A DNA stretch of 35,740 nucleotides, taken from positions 1-35,740 of the forward strand of contig JAFYAQ010000031.1 of the NCBI GenBank assembly GCA_017540645.1. Reading direction: 5' to 3'. The stretch is from Oscillospiraceae bacterium (GTDB lineage Bacteria > Bacillota > Clostridia > Oscillospirales > Oscillospiraceae). Positions within the stretch are counted from its first letter, which is position 1; every line of letters starts with the position of its first letter. Below the pieces are notes generated by a model. The model saw nothing but the letters and a program-made list of their open reading frames with translations. It did not search any database and had not been told where the DNA came from. Position numbers and translations under genes: made by a program. This document shows positions 7,547-17,489 of this stretch, piece by piece.

Positions 7547-8233
7547 ATGAAACGGAAAATGCAGATCCTCCTGAACGGCATTTTTAAGGAAAACCCCGTG
7601 CTGATCCTGGTGCTGGGCTGCTGCTCCGCCCTGGCGATCTCCGTCACGGTGAAGGGCTCCCTGGGCATGGGCGCGGCGCTGACCTTCGTGCTGGTCTGCT
7701 CCAACATGGTCATCTCCGTCCTGCGCAAGATCATCCCCGACAAGGTCCGCATCCCCTGCTACATCGTGGTGGTGGCCACCTTCGTGACCCTGGTGCAGAT
7801 GGTGGTGGAGGCCTATGTCCCCACGCTGCACAAGTCTCTGGGCATCTTCCTGCCCCTGATCGTGGTCAACTGCATCGTTCTGGGCCGGGCGGAGATGTTC
7901 GCCAACAAGAACACCGTGGGCGACAGCTTTTTTGACGGCCTGGGCATGGGCATCGGCTACACCATGGTGCTGACCGCCATGGCCATCGTCCGGGAGCTGT
8001 TCGGCGCCGGATCTCTCATGGGCGTGCAGATCATCCCCGAGGAGTACACCATCCGGATCCTGGCCCAGACCCCCGGCGGGTTCTTCATGTTCGGCATCGT
8101 CATGGCCGTTCTGGTCTGGGGCCTTGCCAAGCACGGCAAGAAGTTCGAGCCCAAGATGGGCTGCGACGAGTGCGGCGGCTGCGGCAGCGAGGACGCCGCC
8201 TGCGCGGTTGAAAAGGAGGCTAAGGCAGAATGA
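7547..8233 (+). CDS. rnfE: RnfE, membrane subunit with a Cys-rich C-terminal tail
   Basis: A 228-residue, six-helix NqrD/RnfE-type subunit. The paired half-helix cysteines appear as GCCSALA (24-30) and VNCIVLG (108-114). In Rnf/Nqr these cysteines bind an iron-sulfur centre inside the membrane together with RnfA. The ribosome site is GGGAGGAG. The unusual part is the hydrophilic tail after about residue 200, with cysteines at 206, 209, 212 and 219 (GCDECGGCG...AACA). A short C-terminal tail is tolerated in the family, but a cysteine cluster is not part of its core. The stop overlaps the rnfA ATG. Confidence 0.94.
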   Translation: MKRKMQILLNGIFKENPVLILVLGCCSALAISVTVKGSLGMGAALTFVLVCSNMVISVLRKIIPDKVRIPCYIVVVATFVTLVQMVVEAYVPTLHKSLGIFLPLIVVNCIVLGRAEMFANKNTVGDSFFDGLGMGIGYTMVLTAMAIVRELFGAGSLMGVQIIPEEYTIRILAQTPGGFFMFGIVMAVLVWGLAKHGKKFEPKMGCDECGGCGSEDAACAVEKEAKAE

Positions 8234-8820
8234 GCAAACTTCTCTACATCGCCTTCATCATGATCTTCACCCAGAACTACGTCATGGTCCAGTTCCTGGG
8301 TATCTGCCCGTTCCTGGGCGTTTCCAAAAAGCTTGACTCCGCCGTGGGCATGACCGGCGCCGTGGTGTTCGTCATGACCCTGGCCAGCGCGGTCACCTGG
8401 CTGATCTTCCACTATGTGATGGAGCCCCTGAATCTGGACTATCTGTCCACCATCATCTTCATCCTGGTCATTGCCGCCCTGGTGCAGTTCGTGGAGATCT
8501 TCCTGAAAAAGTACGCCAAGGGCCTCTACCAGGCGCTGGGCATCTACCTGCCCCTGATCACCACCAACTGCATCGTCCTGGCCGCCACCCTGCTGAACAT
8601 CGACGAGGAGTACACCTTCATCCAGAGCATCGTCAACGGCCTGGCCGCCGGCGTGGGCTTCGGTCTGGCGCTGGTGCTGTTCTGCGGTGTCCGGCAGGCC
8701 CTGGAAAACGCCAAGCCGCCCAAGAGCTTTGAGGGCCTGCCCATCACCATGGTGGCCGCCGCCCTCACCAGCCTGACCTTCATGGGCTTCACCGGCATGG
8801 CGGAAAATCTGTTCCACTGA
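8230..8820 (+). CDS. rnfA: RnfA, membrane subunit
   Basis: A 196-residue six-helix NqrE/RnfA-type subunit, homologous to RnfE with inverted membrane topology. The conserved cysteine motifs are GICPFLGV (about 24-31) and TTNCIVL (about 110-116), predicted to share an iron-sulfur centre with those of RnfE. It starts in an ATGA overlap with rnfE, and rnfB follows after 13 nt with a GGAGGGG ribosome site. Confidence 0.95.
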   Translation: MSKLLYIAFIMIFTQNYVMVQFLGICPFLGVSKKLDSAVGMTGAVVFVMTLASAVTWLIFHYVMEPLNLDYLSTIIFILVIAALVQFVEIFLKKYAKGLYQALGIYLPLITTNCIVLAATLLNIDEEYTFIQSIVNGLAAGVGFGLALVLFCGVRQALENAKPPKSFEGLPITMVAAALTSLTFMGFTGMAENLFH

Positions 8821-8833
8821 GGAGGGGCGAGAC

Positions 8834-9625
8834 ATGAGTGTGATGAGTGCTGTTTTGGCCCTGGCTGTGATCGGCGCGGTGTGCGCCCTGGTCCTGGTCC
8901 TGGCCTCCAAGTTCATGGCTGTCCCTGTGGATGAAAAGTTCCCGGCCATCCGGGAGTGCCTCCCCGGCGCCAACTGCGGCGCCTGCGGCTACGCCGGCTG
9001 TGACGGCTATGCCCAGGCTCTGGCGGACGGCAGCGAGACCCGGCCCAACCTGTGCATCCCCGGCGCCGCCGGAGCGGCCGCCGCGGTGGCCAAGGTCCTG
9101 GGCGTGGACGCCGGCGAGGTGGAGGAGAAGCGGGCCTTCGTCCGCTGCTCCGGCGACTGCGAGACCGCCAAGCGCAAGTATGAGTACCAGGGCGTGACCA
9201 ACTGCTCCGCCGCCAAGATCCTCTTCTCCGGCGAGTGGGCCTGCCCCAACTCCTGCCTGGGCTACGGCGACTGCGAGGCCGCCTGCCCCTCCGACGCCAT
9301 CCATGTGGTCAACGGCGTGGCCAAGGTGGACTATCGCAAGTGCACCGGCTGCGGCATCTGCGTCCGGGGCTGCCCCAACCAGATCATCGACCTGCGCCCC
9401 GTTCCCAAGAGCGTGATCGTCCGCTGCTCCAACACCCAGAAGGGCGCCCAGGCCATGAAGGTCTGCGATCGCGCCTGCATCGGCTGCATGAAGTGCCAGA
9501 AGACCTGCCCCTCCGATGCGATCCATGTGACCAACTTCCTGGCCAGCATCGACTACAGCAAATGCACCAGCTGCAGCAAGTGCGCGGAGGTCTGCCCCAA
9601 GCACGTGATCGAAAAGCTGTTCTGA
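8834..9625 (+). CDS. rnfB: RnfB, ferredoxin-oxidising iron-sulfur subunit
   Basis: A 263-residue protein with an N-terminal transmembrane anchor (about residues 5-28). A Fes-type cluster domain follows (GANCGACGYAGCDGY, with a later cysteine), then four ferredoxin-like motifs: CLGYGDCEAACP, CTGCGICVRGCP, CIGCMKCQKTCP and CTSCSKCAEVCP. RnfB is the entry point for electrons from ferredoxin. It is the last gene of the operon, and an intrinsic terminator follows 12 nt after the stop. Confidence 0.95.
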   Translation: MSVMSAVLALAVIGAVCALVLVLASKFMAVPVDEKFPAIRECLPGANCGACGYAGCDGYAQALADGSETRPNLCIPGAAGAAAAVAKVLGVDAGEVEEKRAFVRCSGDCETAKRKYEYQGVTNCSAAKILFSGEWACPNSCLGYGDCEAACPSDAIHVVNGVAKVDYRKCTGCGICVRGCPNQIIDLRPVPKSVIVRCSNTQKGAQAMKVCDRACIGCMKCQKTCPSDAIHVTNFLASIDYSKCTSCSKCAEVCPKHVIEKLF

Positions 9626-9637
9626 GCTTCCGACATT

Positions 9638-9673
9638 CGGGCTGCTGCGATTTAGCGGCAGCCCGTTTCTTCT
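9638..9673 (+). terminator. Rho-independent terminator of the rnf operon
   Basis: CGGGCTGCTGC (9638-9648) and GCGGCAGCCCG (9655-9665) form an 11-bp stem with one G-U pair around the loop GATTTA, followed by TTTCTTCT. deoD begins only about 20 bp downstream, so its promoter must overlap this structure, or deoD depends on read-through. Confidence 0.9.
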
Positions 9674-9693
9674 GAAAGGGTATAGGGTATCAT

Positions 9694-10422
9694 ATGGAAT
9701 ACAAAGAAAGCATCTCCGCCTCCATTGCCCAGAAGGGAGAGATCGCCCGGGTAGTGCTGATGCCCGGCGACCCTCTGCGGGCCCGGACGCTGGCGGAAAA
9801 ATATCTGAGCGACCTGGTCTGCTTCAACGAGACCCGGAACATGCTGGGCTTTACCGGCACCTATAAGGGCCGGCGGATCTCCGCCATGGGCCACGGCATG
9901 GGCGTGCCCAGCATGGGCATCTACGCCCACGAGCTGTTCACCCAGTTCGGCGTGGAGGCCATCATCCGCATCGGCTCCGCCGGCGGTCTGGACATGGACG
10001 TGGACCCCATGGACGTGGTGATTGCCCAGGCCGCCTCCTCCAACTCCCGGTACGGCGAGGCCTACGGCATCCCCGGCCAGTTCGCCGCCTGCGCGGATTA
10101 TGACATGCTCTCCGCCGCCGTGGAGGCCGCCGGGAAAAACGGCGTCAAGTTCAAGGTGGGCAAGGTGTACACCTCGGATTTCTTTTATTACCCCCAGCCC
10201 GGACTGAACGAGAGACTCCGGGACACCGGCCATCTGTGCGTGGAGATGGAGACCGCGGGCCTCTACTGGGAGGCCGCCGCCGACCGGAAGCGGGCCCTCT
10301 CCATCCTGAGCATCTCCGACCACCTCTTCAAGCCGGAGGCCCTGAGCGCTGAACAGCGGCAGAACGGCTTCACCGACATGATGGAGATCGCCCTGGAGAC
10401 CGCCTGGCAGTTTGCCGAATAA
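9694..10422 (+). CDS. deoD: Purine-nucleoside phosphorylase (DeoD type)
   Basis: A 242-residue hexameric-type (NP-I family) purine nucleoside phosphorylase that splits purine nucleosides with phosphate into base and (deoxy)ribose-1-phosphate. Visible motifs are MPGDPLRA (phosphate-binding loop, about 23-30), GHGMGVPS (about 67-74), RIGSAGG (about 92-98), EMETAGLY (nucleoside site) and SISDH with the catalytic aspartate. Length and motifs are normal for DeoD. There is very little room for a promoter between the rnf terminator and the ATG. PrsW follows after 32 nt in the same direction. Confidence 0.95.
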   Translation: MEYKESISASIAQKGEIARVVLMPGDPLRARTLAEKYLSDLVCFNETRNMLGFTGTYKGRRISAMGHGMGVPSMGIYAHELFTQFGVEAIIRIGSAGGLDMDVDPMDVVIAQAASSNSRYGEAYGIPGQFAACADYDMLSAAVEAAGKNGVKFKVGKVYTSDFFYYPQPGLNERLRDTGHLCVEMETAGLYWEAAADRKRALSILSISDHLFKPEALSAEQRQNGFTDMMEIALETAWQFAE

Positions 10423-10454
10423 AGATTATCCCCAAGGGGTGAGGACGGAAAACC

Positions 10455-11213
10455 ATGTTTTATTATCATCTTCAGAGATCGGGAATGCTCTATCACTGGC
10501 TGCTGGTCCTCTCGGCGGTGGTCCCCGCCGTGTTCCTGATGCTGCAGGTATACCGCTCCGACCGGCTGGAAAAGGAGGAACCCGCCTTTCTCCGCAGCCT
10601 CTGTGTGGCGGGGGTGGGCTCCGCGCTGATCGCCCTGGTGCTGGAGCGGATCGGCTTTGCGGTGATGGAGATCTTGTTTGACGCAGACTCCCAGATCTAT
10701 CAGCTGCTGCTCTACTTTGTGGTGGTGGGCCTTTCGGAGGAGGGCGCCAAATACTACATGCTCAAGCGCCGGAGCTGGAATTCCCGGGAATTCAACTGCC
10801 AGTACGACGCGGTGGTGTATGCGGTGTTCGTCTCTCTGGGCTTTGCCCTGTGGGAGAATATCAGCTATGTGCTGCACTACGGCTTTTCCGCCGCCATCGT
10901 CCGGGCGCTGACCGCCATCCCCGGCCATGCCTGCTTTGGGGTGTTCATGGGGGTGTTTTACGGGCTGGCCCGGTCCCACGCCTTCCTGGGGGAGGAGAGC
11001 CTCTCCCGGCTCCACCGGTGGCTGGCCGTGCTGGTCCCCATGCTGCTCCACGGCGCCTACGACTATATCGCCAGCACCAAGACCGGGGAGGGGGATTGGA
11101 GCTTTCTGATCTTCATCGCGGTGCTTTTCGCCCTGTCTCTGGCCCTGGTTAAGAAGCTTTCGAAAAATGACCGGTATTTTGCCGTGGACCGAAGGGATTT
11201 CCCCTTCCTGTAA
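10455..11213 (+). CDS. PrsW-family intramembrane metalloprotease
   Basis: A 252-residue membrane protein with about seven hydrophobic helices. The PrsW motifs are in order: EEGAK (about 95-99), ALWENISY with its EN pair (about 134-141), GHACFGVFMG, and LHGAYDY near the last helices. In Bacillus, PrsW makes the first cut in the anti-sigma factor RsiW. No anti-sigma factor is encoded nearby, so the substrate here is unknown. The ribosome site GGGGTGAGG precedes the ATG. Confidence 0.88.
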   Translation: MFYYHLQRSGMLYHWLLVLSAVVPAVFLMLQVYRSDRLEKEEPAFLRSLCVAGVGSALIALVLERIGFAVMEILFDADSQIYQLLLYFVVVGLSEEGAKYYMLKRRSWNSREFNCQYDAVVYAVFVSLGFALWENISYVLHYGFSAAIVRALTAIPGHACFGVFMGVFYGLARSHAFLGEESLSRLHRWLAVLVPMLLHGAYDYIASTKTGEGDWSFLIFIAVLFALSLALVKKLSKNDRYFAVDRRDFPFL

Positions 11214-11250
11214 ACGATGGATGCCGACACCGATAAGGGAGGAAACGAAT

Positions 11251-11556
11251 ATGGATTATCGCAAGCAGCCCGGCCGTATCTGGGCTGAGAATCAGGCGGG
11301 AGAGGTCATCGCGGAGATCACCTTTCCGGAGTGCGGCGGCGTCGCCGTCATCGACCACACCTTTGTGGACGGCAGTCTGCGGGGCCAGGGCATCGCCGGA
11401 GAGCTGATGCGCGCCGCCGTGGACCAGATCCTCTCGGAGGGACACCAGATCGCCGCCACCTGTTCCTACGCCGTCTCCTGGCTGCAGAAGCACCCGGAGA
11501 TCCCCAGCATCCCCTCGGACGCCGCCCCCGCCTGCAAGCTCGGCGGGAGACACTGA
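11251..11556 (+). CDS. Small GNAT-like N-acetyltransferase (YjdJ type)
   Basis: A 101-residue protein matching the short GNAT family exemplified by YjdJ. The acetyl-CoA-binding signature is VDGSLRGQGIAGEL, and the end CSYAVSWLQKHPEI is typical of this family. Such proteins are about 90-105 residues, so it looks complete. The ATG at 11251 has an AAGGGAGG ribosome site. Its substrate is unknown. It is the last gene before a strong terminator. Confidence 0.85.
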   Translation: MDYRKQPGRIWAENQAGEVIAEITFPECGGVAVIDHTFVDGSLRGQGIAGELMRAAVDQILSEGHQIAATCSYAVSWLQKHPEIPSIPSDAAPACKLGGRH

Positions 11557-11569
11557 AACCCGTCAGGAC

Positions 11570-11604
11570 AATGTGCCGCAGGATTTCCCGCGGCACATTT
11601 TTTG
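11570..11604 (+). terminator. Rho-independent terminator
   Basis: AATGTGCCGC (11570-11579) pairs perfectly with GCGGCACATT (11590-11599), giving a 10-bp stem with a 10-nt loop, followed by a run of T to 11603. It closes the deoD/prsW/GNAT unit. Confidence 0.92.
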
Positions 11605-11617
11605 TTGCAACTTCCCC

Positions 11618-11646
11618 TTGCCAGCGCTTGAATTCTAAAGTATAAT
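11618..11646 (+). promoter_or_regulatory. uvrA promoter
   Basis: TTGCCA (11618-11623), a 17-nt spacer and a consensus TATAAT (11641-11646) give a start near 11653 and a leader of about 47 nt. I looked for a LexA/SOS-box palindrome here and do not see a convincing one. Confidence 0.85.
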
Positions 11647-11699
11647 CATATAGTTACGTTTTCATGATTCATGTTTAATCTTTAAAAGCGAGGCATCCT

Positions 11700-14543
11700 G
11701 TGAGAGAGAGTATTTATATCCGCGGCGCGCGGCAGAACAATCTGAAAAACATCGATCTGGAGATCCCCCGGGAGAAGCTGGTGGTTTTCACCGGACTCTC
11801 CGGCTCCGGCAAATCCACTCTGGCCTTTGACACCATCTATGCCGAGGGACAGCGGCGCTATGTGGAGAGCCTCTCCTCCTACGCCCGCATGTTTCTGGGC
11901 CAGATGGACAAGCCGGACGTGGACTATATCGACGGCCTCTCTCCCGCCATCTCCATCGACCAGAAGACCACCAGCCGCAACCCCCGCTCCACCGTGGGCA
12001 CTGTCACGGAGATCTACGACTATATGCGTCTGCTGTGGGCCCGGGTGGGCACGCCCCACTGTCCCCAGTGCGGCCGGGAGATCCGCCAGCAGACCATCGA
12101 CCAGATCATCGACCAGGTGATGACCCTCCCGGAGGGGACCCGGCTCCAGATCCTGGCCCCCGTCATCCGGGGCAAGAAGGGCGAACACGCCAAGGTCTTT
12201 GAGGACGCCAGAAAGAGCGGCTATGTCCGGGTCCGGGTGGACGGGAATCTGTACGATCTCTCCGAGTCCATCCCCCTGGACAAGAACAAAAAGCACCAGA
12301 TCGAGGTGGTGGTGGACCGGCTGGTGCTCAAGCCGGAGATCCGCCGCCGTCTGACCGACAGCGTGGAGACCGCCTCCTCTCTTACCGGCGGCATCGTCAC
12401 GGTGGACCTGCCCGGGGAGGACAGGGAGATGTCCTTCTCCCAGAACTACGCCTGCGAGCACTGCGGCATCTCCATCGAGGAGCTGAGCCCCCGGTCCTTC
12501 TCCTTCAACAACCCCTACGGCGCCTGCCCGGCCTGCACCGGTCTGGGAGTGCAGCTGCGCATCGCTCCGGAGAGGATCATTCCCAATCCCAATCTGTCCC
12601 TGCTGGACGGGGCCATCGTGGCCTCCGGCTGGAACAACGTCCGGGGGGACACCATCTCCCGGATGTACTTTGAGGCCCTGGGGAAGAAGTACCACTTCCG
12701 TCTGGACCAGCCGGTGCGGGAGCTGTCCCAGGAGGCCATGAACGCCATCCTGTACGGCACCAACGGAGAAAAGCTGACCCTGCACTATGACCAGCAGCGG
12801 GGGAGGGGCACGCTGTACCAGCCCTTTGAGGGTGTGGCCTCCAATCTGGAGCGGCGCTATAAGGAGACCCAGAGCCAGTCCATGCGCGCCGAGATCGAAC
12901 AGTGCATGGCGGAGACGCCCTGCCCCGTCTGCGGCGGCCGCCGTCTCCGGAAGGAGGCTCTGGCGGTGACGGTGGGGGGATTGAGCATTTCCGAATTCGC
13001 CGATCTGCCCGTCACCGAGTGCCTGACCTTCCTGGACCGGGCGGAGAAGGAGCTGAGCAAGACCCAGTACCTGATCGCCGGCCGCATCCTGAAGGAGATC
13101 CGCGCCCGCCTGGGCTTTCTGCAGAGCGTGGGACTCCAGTACCTGACCCTGAGCCGGGCGGCGGCCACCCTCTCCGGCGGCGAGGCCCAGCGCATCCGGC
13201 TGGCCACCCAGATCGGCTCCTCCCTGATGGGGGTGCTGTATATCCTGGACGAGCCCAGCATCGGCCTGCACCAGCGGGACAACGCCAAGCTTTTGCGCAC
13301 CCTGCGGGAGCTGCGGGATCTGGGCAATACCCTGATCGTGGTGGAGCATGACGAGGACACCATGCGCGCCGCGGACTACCTGGTAGACATCGGCCCCGGG
13401 GCCGGGGTCCACGGGGGCGAGGTGGTGGCCCAGGGCAGCGTGGAGGATATCTGCGCCTGTCCCCGGAGCCTGACGGGAGATTATCTCTCCGGCCGGAAAA
13501 AGATCCCCGTGCCCGTTCAACGCCGGACGGGGAACGGAAAGGTCCTGACGGTCCGGGGCGCCCGGGAGAACAATCTGAAGAATATCGACGTGAGCTTCCC
13601 CCTGGGAGAACTGATCTGCGTCACCGGCGTGTCCGGCTCCGGCAAGTCCTCCCTGGTGAACGAGGTGCTGTACAAGACCCTGGCGGCGGAAAAAATGCGC
13701 AGCAAGGTCCACCCCGGGGCCAATGACGGCATCGAGGGCCTGGAGTTCGTGGACAAGGTCATCGCCATCGACCAGAGCCCCATCGGCCGCTCTCCCCGGA
13801 GCAACCCCGCCACCTACACGGGACTGTTCAACGATATCCGGGATCTGTTCGCCTCCAGCCGGGAGGCCGCCCTCCGGGGCTACGGGCCGGGGCGCTTTTC
13901 CTTCAACGTGAAGGGCGGACGCTGCGAGGCCTGCGCCGGGGACGGTCTGCTCAAGATCGAAATGCATTTCTTACCGGATGTGTATGTGCCCTGCGAGGTC
14001 TGCAAGGGCAAGCGCTATAACCGGGAGACCCTGGAGGTCCACTACAAGGGCAAGAACATCGCCGACGTGCTGGACATGACGGTGGAGGAGGCCCTGGGAT
14101 TTTTTGAAAACCAGCCCCGGCTGCTGCCGAAGCTGCAGACGCTGATGGACGTGGGCCTGGGCTATATCAAGCTGGGTCAGGCCTCCACGACTCTTTCCGG
14201 CGGCGAGGCCCAGCGGGTCAAACTGGCCACCGAGCTGTCCCGCCGGGACACGGGCCGCACGGTCTATATCCTGGACGAGCCTACCACCGGCCTCCACATG
14301 GAGGACGTGAACAAGCTGATCGCGGTACTCCAGCGCCTGACGGACGCCGGGAACACGGTGATCGTCATCGAGCACAACCTGGATGTGATCAAGTGCGCCG
14401 ACCATATCATCGACCTGGGCCCGGAGGGGGGCAGCGGGGGAGGACAGATCGTCTTCACCGGCACTCCGGAGGAATGCGCTCTCTGCGCCGAGAGCGCCAC
14501 GGGCCAGTTCCTGGGGCCGGTCCTGGCCAGGAGCCGGGAGTAA
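11700..14543 (+). CDS. uvrA: UvrA, excinuclease ABC subunit A
   Basis: A 947-residue nucleotide excision repair ATPase that finds bulky DNA lesions with UvrB. Both ABC modules are complete: Walker [10 protein letters not shown] and GVSGSGKSS, and signatures [11 protein letters not shown] and [11 protein letters not shown]. Zinc-binding cysteines are seen in CPQCG, CEHCG/CPAC and the C-terminal CEAC...CEVC module that guides DNA binding. The start is GTG at 11700 with GCGAGG upstream; the protein begins [15 protein letters not shown] as is usual for UvrA. recD2 follows after 12 nt. Confidence 0.98.
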   Translation: MRESIYIRGARQNNLKNIDLEIPREKLVVFTGLSGSGKSTLAFDTIYAEGQRRYVESLSSYARMFLGQMDKPDVDYIDGLSPAISIDQKTTSRNPRSTVGTVTEIYDYMRLLWARVGTPHCPQCGREIRQQTIDQIIDQVMTLPEGTRLQILAPVIRGKKGEHAKVFEDARKSGYVRVRVDGNLYDLSESIPLDKNKKHQIEVVVDRLVLKPEIRRRLTDSVETASSLTGGIVTVDLPGEDREMSFSQNYACEHCGISIEELSPRSFSFNNPYGACPACTGLGVQLRIAPERIIPNPNLSLLDGAIVASGWNNVRGDTISRMYFEALGKKYHFRLDQPVRELSQEAMNAILYGTNGEKLTLHYDQQRGRGTLYQPFEGVASNLERRYKETQSQSMRAEIEQCMAETPCPVCGGRRLRKEALAVTVGGLSISEFADLPVTECLTFLDRAEKELSKTQYLIAGRILKEIRARLGFLQSVGLQYLTLSRAAATLSGGEAQRIRLATQIGSSLMGVLYILDEPSIGLHQRDNAKLLRTLRELRDLGNTLIVVEHDEDTMRAADYLVDIGPGAGVHGGEVVAQGSVEDICACPRSLTGDYLSGRKKIPVPVQRRTGNGKVLTVRGARENNLKNIDVSFPLGELICVTGVSGSGKSSLVNEVLYKTLAAEKMRSKVHPGANDGIEGLEFVDKVIAIDQSPIGRSPRSNPATYTGLFNDIRDLFASSREAALRGYGPGRFSFNVKGGRCEACAGDGLLKIEMHFLPDVYVPCEVCKGKRYNRETLEVHYKGKNIADVLDMTVEEALGFFENQPRLLPKLQTLMDVGLGYIKLGQASTTLSGGEAQRVKLATELSRRDTGRTVYILDEPTTGLHMEDVNKLIAVLQRLTDAGNTVIVIEHNLDVIKCADHIIDLGPEGGSGGGQIVFTGTPEECALCAESATGQFLGPVLARSRE

Positions 14544-14555
14544 AGGGAGCAGAGA

Positions 14556-16823
14556 ATGGACGAGGAAAGACAAGACCAGCCCCAGTCCCTGGCGGGGACG
14601 GTAAAGGCCGTGATCTTTCAAAACGAGGAAAACGGATATACGGTGCTGCGCCTGGACACCGGGGCGGAGGAACCGGTCACGGTGGTGGGCTGCCTGCCCT
14701 TCGCCGCCCCCGGAGAGGGGCTGGAGGTGGAGGGCGCCTGGGAGCGCCACCCCAGCCACGGCGAGCAGTTCAAGGCCGTCTCCGTCCGGCGCAGTCTGCC
14801 GGTGGGGGAGAGCCACATTTTTGAATACCTGGCCTCCGGCGCGGTAAAGGGCATCGGGCCCGCCACCGCGGCCATGCTGGTGAGCAAATTCGGCCCCCGC
14901 ACCCTGGAGGTGCTGCAGGACGACCCGGAGAAGCTGGCCCTGATCCGGGGCATCAGCGCCCGGAAGGCCCGGGAGATCTCCGAGACCTTCCGCCGGCAGA
15001 GCGGGATGCGCCTGCTGATGGAGTTCATGGCCGCCAACGGCCTGAAGCCGGAGTACGCCATGCGCCTGTACAAGCTCTACGGCGACAGTGCCATGGCCAT
15101 GCTGAAGGACAACCCCTATCTCATCGCCTCCGACCGGGTGGGCGGCCACTTCGCCGAGGCGGACGCCCTGGCCCTGAGCCTGGGCTTCGAGCCCGACAGC
15201 CCCCAGCGGATCTCCGCGGCGCTGGTGTACGAGATGGTATATAATCTGAACAACGGCCACAGCTTTCTCCCGCGGGAGAAGCTCTGCGCGGCGGCGGCCC
15301 AGCTTATCGGCGTGGAAGAGGAAGCCGCGGAGGAGTGCCTGGACGTGCTGGCCGATTCCGGGGACGTGGTGGTGGAGCCGGTGGCCAATGTGACCGCCGT
15401 CTACCTCCGGCGCCTCTATGAGGCCGAGAACTATACCGCCGAGGCCCTCTCCTCCATGGCGCGGCAGACCATCCCCTTCTCCGGGGACCTGGACGCCGCC
15501 ATCGACGATATCGAGAGCCGGAGCGGCATCCGCTTTGCCGCCATGCAGCGCCGGGCGATCGGCCTTGCCGCCACCCGCCGTCTCCTGGCCATCACAGGAG
15601 GGCCGGGCACCGGCAAGACCACCATCATCCGGGGCATCCTGGATCTGCTGGACCGGCAGGGGGTGGAGTGCCTGCTGGCCGCCCCTACCGGGCGGGCCGC
15701 CAAACGCATGAGCGAACTGACCGGCCGGGAGGCCGCCACCGTCCACCGGCTCCTGGGCGCCGCCTGGGAGGCCCAGGGGGACGAGCTGAGCTTTCGGAAA
15801 AACGAGGATGACCCTCTCCGCTGCGGGGCGGTCATCCTGGACGAATGCTCAATGGTTGACATAACGCTTATCCAGGCCCTGCTGAAGGCCCTGCCGAAGG
15901 ACTGCCGTCTGGTACTGGTGGGCGATGCAGACCAGCTGCCCAGCGTGGGGCCGGGAAACTTTTTCCTGGACGTGCTGCGCTCCGGGGCGGTGGCCGGCGT
16001 CCGGCTGACGGAGGTGTTCCGGCAGAGCGGGGAGAGCCACATCATCCGCAATGCCCATGCCATCAACCGGGGGGAGATGCCGGACCTGCGGGAGAATAAA
16101 AAGGACTTTTTCTTCCTCCAGCGCCCCACCGGGGAGCGGATGGTCAGCACCATCACGGAGCTCTGCCGGGACCGGCTGCCGAAGAACATGGGCATACCCT
16201 CCTCGGAGATCCAGGTCCTGACCCCCACCCGCATGGGGGATACCGGCACCGGCGCTCTGAACCGGCGGCTCCAGGAGGCGCTCAACCCCCCTGCGCCGGG
16301 GAAAAAGGAAAAAATTTTTGGTCAAACCGTGTTCCGGGAGGGCGATCGGGTAATGCAAATCCGGAACAACTATGATATAGTATGGTGCAGAGGCGGAGAC
16401 AGAGAGGCCATCATGGACGGCAAGGCCGCCCCCGGCTCCGCGCCGGAGGTGGGCAGCGGCATCTTCAACGGGGATCTGGGCATCATCGCCCGGATCGACA
16501 GCGACAACGAGCTTCTCTGGATCGACTTTGACGACCGGCTGGCCTGGTACGGCTTTGAGCAGCTGAACGAGCTGGACCACGCCTTTGCCGTCACGGTACA
16601 TAAAAGCCAGGGCAGCGAATACCGGGCGGTGATCCTCTCCGCCGGCAGAGCCCCGGCGCGGCTTCTCAGCCGGGATCTGCTGTACACCGCCGTCACCCGG
16701 GCCCGGGAGCTGCTGCTGGTGGTGGGAGAGACCGCCGTATTCCAGGCCATGGTGGACAACGGGCGCAAGACCCGGCGCTACAGCGGCCTGCGCTGGCGTC
16801 TGGCGGAGAAACAGAGCGTATGA
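14556..16823 (+). CDS. recD2: RecD2, ATP-dependent RecD-like DNA helicase
   Basis: A 755-residue 5'-3' superfamily 1B helicase of the RecD2 type, with the long N-terminal region (OB-like and helix-hairpin-helix segments, for example VKGIGPATA and LIRGISARKA) that separates it from RecBCD RecD. Walker A is GGPGTGKTT (about 347-355), Walker B VILDECSMVD (about 427), motif III VGDADQLPSVGPG, and the C-terminal motif AVTVHKSQGSEY. RecD2 works in DNA repair in bacteria without RecBCD. Its stop overlaps the comF ATG by 4 bp. Confidence 0.96.
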   Translation: MDEERQDQPQSLAGTVKAVIFQNEENGYTVLRLDTGAEEPVTVVGCLPFAAPGEGLEVEGAWERHPSHGEQFKAVSVRRSLPVGESHIFEYLASGAVKGIGPATAAMLVSKFGPRTLEVLQDDPEKLALIRGISARKAREISETFRRQSGMRLLMEFMAANGLKPEYAMRLYKLYGDSAMAMLKDNPYLIASDRVGGHFAEADALALSLGFEPDSPQRISAALVYEMVYNLNNGHSFLPREKLCAAAAQLIGVEEEAAEECLDVLADSGDVVVEPVANVTAVYLRRLYEAENYTAEALSSMARQTIPFSGDLDAAIDDIESRSGIRFAAMQRRAIGLAATRRLLAITGGPGTGKTTIIRGILDLLDRQGVECLLAAPTGRAAKRMSELTGREAATVHRLLGAAWEAQGDELSFRKNEDDPLRCGAVILDECSMVDITLIQALLKALPKDCRLVLVGDADQLPSVGPGNFFLDVLRSGAVAGVRLTEVFRQSGESHIIRNAHAINRGEMPDLRENKKDFFFLQRPTGERMVSTITELCRDRLPKNMGIPSSEIQVLTPTRMGDTGTGALNRRLQEALNPPAPGKKEKIFGQTVFREGDRVMQIRNNYDIVWCRGGDREAIMDGKAAPGSAPEVGSGIFNGDLGIIARIDSDNELLWIDFDDRLAWYGFEQLNELDHAFAVTVHKSQGSEYRAVILSAGRAPARLLSRDLLYTAVTRARELLLVVGETAVFQAMVDNGRKTRRYSGLRWRLAEKQSV

Positions 16824-17479
16824 AGGCCCTGCTGGATCTGCTGTTCCCGCCCAAGTGCGCCTTCTGCGGCGCGCTGCTGCCCCGGGAAAACGATGGGGTC
16901 TGTGCCCGCTGCCGCAGGGAGCTGCCCCACACTTCCCCCAAAGACCGCCGCGTGACCTTTGTCAAGAGCGTGACCGCACCCTTTTATTACGAGGGGGAGG
17001 TGCGCCGCTCCCTGCTGGCCTATAAATTCCGGGCCCTGTCTGCCCGGGGCCGGGTCTACGGCCGGCTGGTGGGGGAGGAACTGCTGGCCCGGGGCGTGGA
17101 GTTCGATCTGCTCTCCTGGGTGCCGCTGAGCCGTCGGCGGCTCCGCCGCCGGGGCTATGACCAGGCGCGGCTGATCGCCGAGGGGGCGGCGGAGAAGCTG
17201 GGGATGACCGTCACGCCGCTGCTGTGCAAGAGCCGGGACGTGCCGCCCCAGTCCCGCATCCGGACGGCGGAGGGCCGCCGGGCCAACATCTCCGGCTGCT
17301 ATCAGGTGCCGGACCCGGCGCCGGTCCGGGACAAACGGATTTTGCTGGTGGACGATATCATCACCACCGGCTCCACGGTCTCCGAGTGCGCCCGGATGCT
17401 GATGCTTGCCGGGGCAAGAGAGGTCCTGGCCGCCTCGGTGGCCATTCACAGAGACGATACTGACGGAAAAATAGATTGA
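16820..17479 (+). CDS. comF: ComF-family phosphoribosyltransferase-like protein
   Basis: A 219-residue ComF homologue with an N-terminal four-cysteine zinc site (CAFCG and CARC, about residues 12-32) and a phosphoribosyltransferase-fold C-terminal half containing ILLVDDIITTGST, the PRPP-binding loop. In naturally competent bacteria ComFC supports DNA uptake and strand handling. Linkage to uvrA and recD2 fits a DNA-processing role. It starts in an ATGA overlap with recD2. Confidence 0.93.
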   Translation: MKALLDLLFPPKCAFCGALLPRENDGVCARCRRELPHTSPKDRRVTFVKSVTAPFYYEGEVRRSLLAYKFRALSARGRVYGRLVGEELLARGVEFDLLSWVPLSRRRLRRRGYDQARLIAEGAAEKLGMTVTPLLCKSRDVPPQSRIRTAEGRRANISGCYQVPDPAPVRDKRILLVDDIITTGSTVSECARMLMLAGAREVLAASVAIHRDDTDGKID

Positions 17480-17489
17480 GGTGTTCGCT

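Noticed and set aside
10412..10681. An 89-codon frame overlapping the end of deoD and the start of the PrsW gene.
   Set aside because: It is out of frame with the well-supported PrsW protein, rich in G/R/A, and has no family features.
11682..13967. A 761-codon open frame on the minus strand opposite uvrA, and other long antisense frames opposite rnfC, lysC, metY and the Fe-ADH.
   Set aside because: They mirror strongly coding, GC-rich genes, have repetitive G/H/A/L/Q-rich composition, no recognisable domains and no ribosome sites.
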